From the NCBI GenBank assembly GCA_027257055.1, contig JAPVLO010000001.1, positions 17,402,501-17,466,500 of the forward strand: 64,000 nucleotides of DNA. The letters run 5' to 3'. The translations under genes were made by a program, and so were the position numbers. Below the pieces are notes generated by a model. The model saw only the letters and a list, made by a program, of their open reading frames with translations. It made no database searches and was not told the DNA's origin. Below are positions 56,967 to 64,000 of this stretch, in pieces; position 1 is the stretch's first letter, and each line of letters opens with the position of its first letter. This DNA is from Cephalopachus bancanus. Its lineage: Eukaryota > Chordata > Mammalia > Primates > Tarsiidae.

Positions 56967-57292
56967 AAAAAATTTATGGATATCGACTGGTCTTGTTGGC
57001 TCAGCCTGTAATCCCAGCACATTGGGAGGCCGAGGCGAGTGGATTGCTTGAGACTGCAGGTTTGAGACCAGCTTGAGCAACTTGGTGAGATCTCGTCTCT
57101 ACAATAAAAATAAAAGTTGGCTGGATGTGGTAGTGCACACCTGTAGTTCTGACTACTTGGAAGGCTGATGCGGAAGGATGGCCAGAGCCCAGCAAGTTGA
57201 TGCTGGGATGGCCATGAGCATGCCACTGCACTCTAGCCTGGGTAATGGAGTGACTCCAACTCAAAAAAAAAAAAAAAAAAATTTATGGACAT
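56967..57292 (+). mobile_element. Alu, older subfamily, with TSD
   Basis: TSD aaaaaatttatggatat / aaaaaatttatggacat lies at 56,967-56,983 and about 57,275-57,292. It has ancestral states: GGTTTGAGACCAGC and gatgctgggatggccatgag. The uninterrupted A-tail is about 18 nt. Confidence 0.93.
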
Positions 57293-58034
57293 GCCGTCTC
57301 CCAATTTTTAGAGGTATATGCTTCCTCAGAATAATTTCTCAATGTTGGAAAAACATGTTTGCCAACAGATTCAAATAACTTCAGTCTCTCTGTAAAACAG
57401 TAAGTCAAAAGTATATAAAACTGAACTTATGTTCAGGAATTAATGTTTTAGTATTTTATCTTTAGAAATGATCTAGATATAAATGAACACTTTTTACTCA
57501 ACTTGGCATAACTTTAAAGTTGCAAATTACTCAAAAGATTTTGGAGACTATTATTAGGCAGTTTAATGTAGAACATAATTACTAAAATAGTGTTTGCCAG
57601 AGGAATAACTTAATTAGAATCAAATCCATAATCTTTAAGATTTTAAATATCTAGTAAATATAATATTAGCTTATTTGACTAATACCCAAGTAACATAAAG
57701 ATGTGTATCTGTTTAATATTTATTGGTAAGAACTCTGAAGACATGTTACATTAAGCCAAAAATATTAAATCTGTCTTATTTAGCAGAGGCTTATCCTGTG
57801 TTAACTTGAAAAATGTTTAGATCAGTTCCTATAAATTTGGGTGTTTTAGGAATATTTAATTTATAAGTGCTTATTTTTTCCAAGACAACTTAGAACTTTT
57901 AAGAAGGATTTTATAAATTTTGCAATGTTATCCAGAGATAAGAAAATATCACATATATATGACATAAACCAATAGGGATCATGTAGCTACCATGCCATTC
58001 TAAAATTTTAGCCATGAGTCAGGTATAAATACCG
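57293..58034. other. AT-rich DNA, nothing recognised
   Basis: Strongly AT-rich with no open frames of note. No repeat family was recognised. Confidence 0.4.
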
Positions 58035-58598
58035 TGCTGCTTAATTTCAGGTGTCAACTTGACTGGATTAAGGGATATCCAGACAGCTTGTAAGGTACTA
58101 TATCTGGGTATGTCTGTGAGGGTGTTTCCAGAAGAGACTGGCATTTGAATCAGTATACTGAGGTAAGGAAGATCTGTCTTCACCTACCAAACAATCAGCT
58201 GAGGACACAAATAGGACCGAAAGGCACAGGAAAGGTGAATTTTCTCCTTCCAGGGCTAGACATCTTTCTTCTCCTGCCCTTGGACGTCAGCAGTCCAGCA
58301 CTCCAGGTTCTCTGGTCTTCAGAACCTGGACTTACACCAATCCTCCTCCATCCCCCACTCCTCAGGCCTCTGACTTTGCAACGGGAGTTACATCCCTGGC
58401 TTCCCTGATCCTGAGGCTTTTGGATGTAGACTGAGTTATGGTACCGGCTTTCCTGGCTCTTCAACTTGCAGGTGGCCTATGGCGGGACTTCTCAGCCACC
58501 ATTATCGTGTTAACCAGCTGTTTTTAAAAAGTCCCTTTTCACCTATCTATCTATCTATTCTATTGGTCCTCTCTGGAGAATCTTGACTAATGTAATTA
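58035..58598 (+). mobile_element. LTR-like element (ERVL/MaLR class), sense
   Basis: The series ggtgtcaacttgactggatt, gtatgtctgtgagggtgttt, ccagaagagactggcatttg, ttctcctgcccttggacgtc, then an ATCT repeat and tctctggagaatcttgacta matches the reverse of 4,598-5,232. It is probably an MLT2-type solo LTR, though the family name is uncertain. Confidence 0.65.
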
Positions 58599-59853
58599 CA
58601 GTAACACAAAACTCACGAATTTACATACAAGATCTGGTTCTTGTCTTTGCCCCATATTATATATTTATTACAATTGTGTTTCTGGAAGATGGAACAAGTT
58701 GTTAACTGTTCAGTATGATGAATACAGTTTTTAAACAATATTTTCAGAAATGTTTATGATTTTCTTTTATCCTGACATGTATTCTTATGGAAGCTGAGAA
58801 TTAAGTTTAGTTTCCAATTAGCACTTAAAATTCTGGGGGACTCGGGTCTTTTTTTGGAGGGTTCTTGAGTACCTCACCTCCAAGAGCCCCCAAGGGGTGG
58901 AGAGGGCCTCAAGTTCTAGCCGTTGTTGGGAGCTGAGAGACTAGAATGGAAAGGAAAGGCCGTAAAGAATGAAAACTGGAAGCTTCACATTTTCTCAAAG
59001 AAGCTACTGAAGTGGATAGAATTAGCTCCATGTTGGTGGAAGATACAGTCAGCAGAAGTTTGAGAAGGGGAGGTTTCAGTCAGCTAAGAGAGAGCAAGCC
59101 CCCATGAGAGGAGCAAGATCAAGTTGGGAGAACAGAGACATGTCTAAACAAAAATCCAGCAAAGTCTTCCAGGCCAAGAGGAGAACGGAGAGGCCTCAAA
59201 CCAAAGGCGGGATAAGAAACTTCTGGCCTAAGAGGTACCTTCCAAACAAAAAAGCCTGAGATTTTAACCCAGCTTCAGAGAATGTACTCATTCTAACGTA
59301 ACTCAGACCATAAGCCTTTTAATGCCTTAGCCATTAAAAGCCAAAAGCAGACCCTAAAAGGATGCAGAAGACGTAGCCCCACGTCCAAAGACAGCCAAGG
59401 AGAAGGAAAGCAAGCCCCCTGATGCCAGAGGCAGTGAGCCCAGGCAACAGAAAAAGAGGCAAGAATCCCTGTGGATTGAGACCCTCTCAGATTTAGACTT
59501 CAACAAGCCCCTGAGAACCGGCAGAATGACAGCCACACACACTCAGGTGGGGACGTCTCTGCCCATCTGATGACAAACTTCCCGGTCCCCAACCTGACGG
59601 TTTGTGTATATCGACTTAATAAAAGGACGATTTCTAGGGCTTCTATAGGAGAGTACAGAAGGTTCTATTGGGCTTTCTGATGCTAATGGGAATGGGCAGT
59701 CTATTTTCATGGCAGCTGAAATGGCAGAAAACTCTTCAAAGGGGGTTAATGACAGCTGTATGTATGTTCTGGGGTTTTGCTTTAGTCAGATAAGGGAAGT
59801 TCAGGTGAGGGTTATTGCTCCATCTTCTGAATCTCAAATGTTTTCCTTTAAGT
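58599..59853. other. Unrecognised DNA with a poly-A-signal-like end
   Basis: About 58,840-59,640 is purine-rich and ends with cgacttaataaaaggacg, which could be an LTR polyadenylation region. I cannot assign a family, and no coding potential is visible. Confidence 0.3.
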
Positions 59854-60160
59854 AATCTTTAAACCGGGCTCGGTGGCTTAGTCTGTAATCCCATGCTTTG
59901 GGAGGCTGAGGTGAGTGCACTGCCTGAGACCACAGGTTTGAGACCCGCCTGGGCAACTTGGTGAGACCTCATCTCTACAATAAATCAAAAAATCAGCCGG
60001 GCATGGTAGTGCGTGCCTGTAATTCCAGCTACTCGGAAGGCTGAGGATCGCCGGAGCCCAGCAGGTCGAGGCTGCGGTGGCCGGGAGCGGCCACTGCACT
60101 CCAGTCTGGGCAACAGAGTGAGACGCCAACTCAAAAATTAAAAAAAAAAAAATCTTTAAA
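59854..60160 (+). mobile_element. Alu, full dimer, with short TSD
   Basis: TSD aatctttaaa is present at 59,854-59,863 and 60,151-60,160. The right arm has the GTGGCCGGGAGCGGCCAC hairpin, with a 7-base loss before it (aggctgaggatcgccggagc). Confidence 0.94.
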
Positions 60161-60420
60161 ACAATATAAAACTTTTATCTGCCTGGGTCCCTACACACTT
60201 ATCTACTGCAGGACATTCTTTTCTTTTTGGTCATTATGAATACTGTTGCTATACATAATGTACATAATTGCATGCTAGTTTTGTTTGGACATAACTTCAA
60301 AGCAGCTGTCTAAATACTTAGGAATGTAGCTTTTGGATTGTAAAATGAAACTTGTTTAGCTTTGAAAATAATTGCCAACCTTGTTGCAAAGGAGGAAAAA
60401 ATAATTTTCTTTTTACCTTT
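60161..60420 (-). mobile_element. Old L1 fragment, antisense
   Basis: The stretch ttggtcattatgaatactgt, gtttggacataacttcaaag and gcttttggattgtaaaatga resembles the antisense 3' region of old L1. It is short and diverged. Confidence 0.5.
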
Positions 60421-61427
60421 TCTGAGTTCTCAGCTGGGATGACAGATTAACAAGAACAGCATAGAGAAGTTTAATAACAAGTATACCTTATGTATACATT
60501 GGAGAGACACGAAAATTAGCAAATCTCTAATAGGTGGCTTAGAGTTCAGGTTTAAATACTATCTTCAACCTAAACAAAGAAAAAGGGTTTTGTGGGAGCA
60601 AGCAGTGAGGAGGAAACCAGAAAAAGCTTGGTAAACCAGGGTAAGTTTGGTTATGCAGACCTAAGTCCATGTCTTCTCCATGTATAAGAATCTCTAGTGA
60701 TTTAGTCATCTTCCTTTTGGTGCTGAGAGGGAGACACCCTTAAAATGAAAATTGCCTTTATAGAGATACACATCCCTTACAAAAGGGTAACTTCAACTGT
60801 TTTCAGAACTTTTGCTGTGACTGCATTTTCTCAAAGTAATCAACTCAAAATAAATTGTGTGCTAGAGACATATTCCGAGGTGGTTTATTTTGGTCTCCTA
60901 CGCTGTCCTCCAAAGTGGCTGTTCTGTCATGCATTCCACCAGCAATGAATGAGACAGTTCCACTCTTTCCTCCAGCAATTCCGCTGCCCTTTTTTTGGTG
61001 TTTAGCATTCTAATAAGTAGCAGTTCTAACTGGCGTGCCATGCCACCTCACGGTTGTTTTGGGTTTTCGTCTCTTTAATGACATACGGTGTCGAACATTT
61101 GCTCTGCATGATTATTTGCCATTTGTTTATCTTCTTTGGTGAGCTATCTGTTCAGATACTTACCCAGCCTTAATTAGGTTGTATGTCTTATTGTTGGGTT
61201 GTAAGAGTTTTTTGTATAAACTCAAATTCTTTCTCAGATATGTATTTTGCAAATATTTTCTTTCAGTCTGTAGCTTGTCTTTTTACTCTCTGAATATGGT
61301 CTTTTGCAGAGTATACATTTTTAATGGTATAACATTCATGTAATTTATTATTTCTGTTGTGAGCAGGCTTTTGGTGTTGTGTTAAAAATCATCATTAAAC
61401 ACAAGGTCACACAGCTTTTCTTCCTGT

Positions 61428-61744
61428 CTTCTAGATTTTTTTTCTTTTTTGGGGGGGTTGGCATCTCACTCCATCGCCCAGGCTGGAGTGCAGTGGAATG
61501 CTCACGGTCACCCCAGTGTCGACCTGCTGGCCTCCGGCGATCCTTCCACCTCAGTCTTCCAAGTAGCTGGAACCACAGACGCGCAACCATGCCTGGCTGA
61601 TTTTTTTATTTTTTATTGTAGAGACGAGGTCTTGCCAAGTTGCTTGGCCTGGTCTCCAACGTGCGGGCTCAGGCAATCCACTTGCCTCGGCCTCCCAAGT
61701 GTTGGGATGACAGGCTGAGCAACCGAGCCTGGCCTTCTAGATTT
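61428..61744 (-). mobile_element. Alu, older subfamily, with TSD
   Basis: TSD cttctagattt is present at 61,428-61,438 and 61,734-61,744. The right arm reads ctcacggtcaccccagtgtc, the older state. It lies within the nested L1 part of copy B only, so it postdates the duplication. Confidence 0.93.
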
Positions 61745-61876
61745 CTTATAATCTTGCATTTTAAGTCTCAGGACTATTTTCAGTGAATGTGTGAAGTGTG
61801 AAGTTTGTGTCTGCATTCATTTCATACCCTATGTTTTCCAATTAACGATTCCGTCACTGGAAAAGACATGGGAGAG

Positions 61877-62065
61877 TGGTGCCCACTCGTGTGATGTTCA
61901 CTCATGCGATGTCCACTGATGCGATATCCACTGATGTGATATCCACTAATGAATGTCCACTGATGCAATGCCTGCTCATGTAATGACCACTGATGTGATG
62001 TCTACTCATGTAATGTCCACTAAAGTAATGTTCACTGTTGTAGTGTCCACTAATGTAATGTCCAT
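61877..62065. repeat. 16-bp minisatellite, about 12 units
   Basis: The unit is close to TGTCCACTGATGTGAT. Units are mostly 16 bp and vary at a few sites. A further unit-like piece lies at about 62,191-62,208. The array is absent from the corresponding point of copy A (about 30,430), so it arose or was inserted in copy B. Confidence 0.88.
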
Positions 62066-62570
62066 GCAGTGGCCTCCTAACATCAGCATAATATTCAGAC
62101 TCGTAGAGATGCTTGGTGTCACAGCTTTGGCTGACCTGGATCTGGGTTGGACTCAGAATCTAGAATGAAGGTTAATGTAATCTCTGTTTTACTGATGTGA
62201 TGTCAACATGCTTGTGCTTAAAAGTAATTTATTCTCCAGTAATTTCACATTCTTACGGGAGACTTGTGGTAGCAGGACAAAGTACTCTTTATCTTTTTTC
62301 TCAGATTCTCCAGCGATTACTGCCAGCTTTGCAACTTCACACAACATACTTCAGTGTATTTAGCCAAAGCAGGGACACGCTCCCAGGTAACCACTACTAA
62401 CCCCTAGATCAGGAAATCAACAGTTTCTACCTGACAATGCAATCCTCAGACCCACTTCACTTCACCACCAGCAGGAGAAAAAGGTCTCTTTTGCTTTGGG
62501 TCCAGTTTTCTTTTTCTGGAACTTCCTGAGAGGATCCCTCACTTTCAAAGCCTTGACTGATCTCAAGGGC

Positions 62571-62829
62571 TGGGAACTCCTAGCTAACAGTTGTGAAGTA
62601 TTTTTGGTTTAAACCCTTATGTTTATATAATTAACGGATACATTTCGTTGTTTAAAAGTCCTAGTCTACATCATAACAATCTACGTAACATTTGAAAACT
62701 CCCATCTATATAATGGACAATTAGTAGAGAAAACAGATAATTAAGTGGATAATTCATTAATATTTATGGGTATTTAAATGCAGTAAAGGGTATAATTTTG
62801 TCAGAGCACTGTTGTGGGACTTAGGTCAA
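62571..62829. other. Unique AT-rich DNA
   Basis: Nothing was recognised. Exons 5 and 6 of the adjoining V2R-like gene would be expected on this side on the minus strand but were not seen. Confidence 0.35.
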
Positions 62830-63050
62830 GTATACTCCGATCTTAAAACTACACCTAACCTCAGTGAGGCAATAATGACTCACTCTGTTGCCTTCGGCTG
62901 GTTGGCAAAAATTTGACCACATGGAGACGATGCTTATTGGTCTCACCTTCACTGAATCTCTAGTCCTGCCGGAAAGCTCCAATAGTTCAGAATATCATAT
63001 CCCACCAGGTATTCTTTTTTCATCCAAGGATATTTAGAAGTATTGTTAAC
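62830..63050 (-). pseudogene. Vomeronasal type-2 receptor (V2R) pseudogene, exon 4-like
   Basis: V2Rs are family C G-protein-coupled receptors of the vomeronasal organ with a large ligand-binding ectodomain, a cysteine-rich linker and seven transmembrane helices. On the minus strand a splice-acceptor-like ccagccag precedes an open stretch from about 63,050 containing GYDILNYWSFPAGLEIQ, a segment characteristic of the V2R exon that follows the main ectodomain exon. An in-frame TGA lies at 62,949-62,951. Resemblance continues only after a one-base shift (VKV...), so a frameshift has occurred. The 3' border is approximate. No cysteine-rich exon or transmembrane exon was found downstream on this strand. 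Other family C receptors are possible but fit less well. Confidence 0.65.
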
Positions 63051-63849
63051 CTGGCTGGTGGAGTGAGACAGGAATAACTGTACAACACGAAATCATGTGG
63101 CTCTCATAAAAGATAACATGCGAACCCCTTGTCAAAATAAAACATTATGTACTAAAATGATTATACATATAGGCACTTGTGAATAAATTTAAATGGTCAT
63201 TGAAATGCCACTCATTCCTTGGAACTTGAAATTATGAGGCCCCAATTATACTCTCTGAGCGTGGTGAGAACTCAGCAATATCTTAGTTCAGAGCCCATCT
63301 AACAACTGCAGTCTCTGTTATTTTGGGTCACGTACTTGGGTCATGCCCTGTCTTAGCACACTATATTCCTTGTAACACAGGGATAGAGATAACTATTCCA
63401 AGATGGTTCATGATTAAGTAACGTTAATTATGCAAACCTGACAGACAGTCATGAACAAAGAATTTCAAGAACTATCTTCTTTCAGTAGTCACTTAAGGAC
63501 ATTGTGGTTGATAGGAGAAAATGACCCATACGGTAAAGGAGGGTAGACTAATCTTTGAGTACTTGTGTCCAAGGAAGAGGTGACCTTGAGCCCTGTCCCT
63601 CCAAATGTCCTCACCATCAGTGTCTTCTATTTGAGCATCTTACATCAACCGGTGGAAAACAAGACCTCATTTTTTAAGGAAACTGTCTTCTACTGAGAAA
63701 TAAGTGTGGGTGTGCTTGTAAATCTGGAGAAAGATACCAATACCTGCCACCTGAGCTCCACTGGATGGTACAGTTTTGACTAATAAGCCTGAGAGATGGC
63801 AAACTCAGCCAGGACAAGAGATGCCCACTGAAGACAGGACAAGAGGTAT
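63051..63849 (-). pseudogene. Likely intron between V2R-like exons
   Basis: This stretch separates the two exon-like segments on the minus strand. It contains stops in all frames and no recognised repeat. The exon-3 homology ends near 63,850 without a clean GT donor that I can identify, so the upstream boundary is uncertain. Confidence 0.45.
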
Positions 63850-64000
63850 CCATTGAAGTCAATGTAATTTAGAAGAGGTACTCGCAGAGGATACACACTG
63901 GAATCTGTATTTCCCCCAGCCCCTGTGTCTGTTCTCATGAGAATCACTTCATGGAGGACACAGGCCACAGCATACACAGCTTCATAGACAGAACTCTTGC
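63850..64000 (-). pseudogene. V2R pseudogene, end of exon 3-like ectodomain, runs off the window
   Basis: About 50 codons are open on the minus strand and include VYEAVYAVACVLHEVI followed by a YPLRVPLLNYIDFN segment. This corresponds to the end of the periplasmic-binding-protein-like ligand domain of family C receptors, where V2Rs have a conserved AVYAVAHxLHE-type motif. Here the His of the motif is Cys. The frame is open to the window edge, and the upstream part of the exon lies beyond it. Together with the broken exon 4 it indicates a non-functional receptor gene. Confidence 0.68.

Larger units (their letters stand above)
60507..62570 (+). mobile_element. LTR/L1 composite block, copy B
   Basis: The order matches copy A at 29,373-30,765: aggtggcttagagttcaggt, tcccttacaaaagggtaact, ctcaaaataaattg, a nested antisense L1 (about 60,900-61,860), then ctcagattctccagcgatta, ttagccaaagcagggacacg and a C-rich end. 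This copy additionally contains an Alu (61,439-61,733) and a 16-bp minisatellite (about 61,877-62,065), neither of which is in copy A. Confidence 0.7.

Noticed and set aside
61877..62065. Regularly spaced repeats as a CRISPR array
   Set aside because: The units are contiguous without unique spacers, and the context is primate nuclear DNA.
63674..63862. 62-codon minus-strand frame as a further V2R exon
   Set aside because: The translation shows no V2R motif and overlaps the presumed intron.

Overview
This window is primate nuclear DNA dominated by retrotransposons. It holds no intact protein-coding gene that I can recognise. About thirty dimeric Alu elements are present, many with intact target-site duplications (TSDs). 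Most belong to one divergent lineage, marked by GGCTCAGCCTG near the 5' end, a GCGGGTTCGAGACCCGC segment in the left arm and GTGGCCGGGAGCGGCCAC in the right arm. They lack the monkey/ape AluS/Y signature, the tRNA-headed Alus of lorisoids, and the longer A-rich linker I associate with most lemur Alus. A strepsirrhine primate is therefore likely. A basal lemur such as the aye-aye is my best guess, but it is an inference that a database search must settle.

Layout. 1-27,340: mostly unique, intron- or intergenic-like DNA with scattered Alus, MIR fragments, L1 3' ends (6.8, 9.0 and 15.6 kb), an LTR-like element at 4.6-5.2 kb, an ERV-type LTR remnant at 12.5-13.06 kb and a fold-back Alu at 19.0 kb. 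27,340-38,540: an L1-rich block of antisense L1 copies interrupted by Alus, including two trimeric Alus and a small inverted L1 patch. 38,540-44,500: AT-rich DNA enclosing a dense CpG island at about 42.2-43.1 kb. The island continues leftward into an L1 3' end whose sequence has become GC- and CpG-rich, and is flanked by ancient direct repeats. 44,500-56,440: GC-richer unique DNA with a 17-bp minisatellite (46.9-47.3 kb), a 52-bp tandem array (54.2-54.5 kb) and a decayed endogenous retrovirus pol fragment (55.5-56.4 kb). 56,440-62,570: L1, LTR and Alu DNA, including a block at 60.5-62.6 kb that is colinear with 29.4-30.8 kb and carries a private 16-bp minisatellite. 62,830-64,000: two exons of a degraded vomeronasal type-2 receptor (V2R) on the minus strand, running off the window end.

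What stands out. The dominant Alu lineage has A- and B-box regions that both moved toward the tRNA promoter consensus, with a paired T-arm-like stem. The CpG island appears to have spread over an old L1. A duplicated LTR/L1 composite lies twice in the window, 31 kb apart. The V2R remnant places the right edge in or near a vomeronasal-receptor locus. No tRNA, rRNA, snRNA gene or CRISPR array was found. Family names for old LTRs are uncertain because no repeat library could be run.
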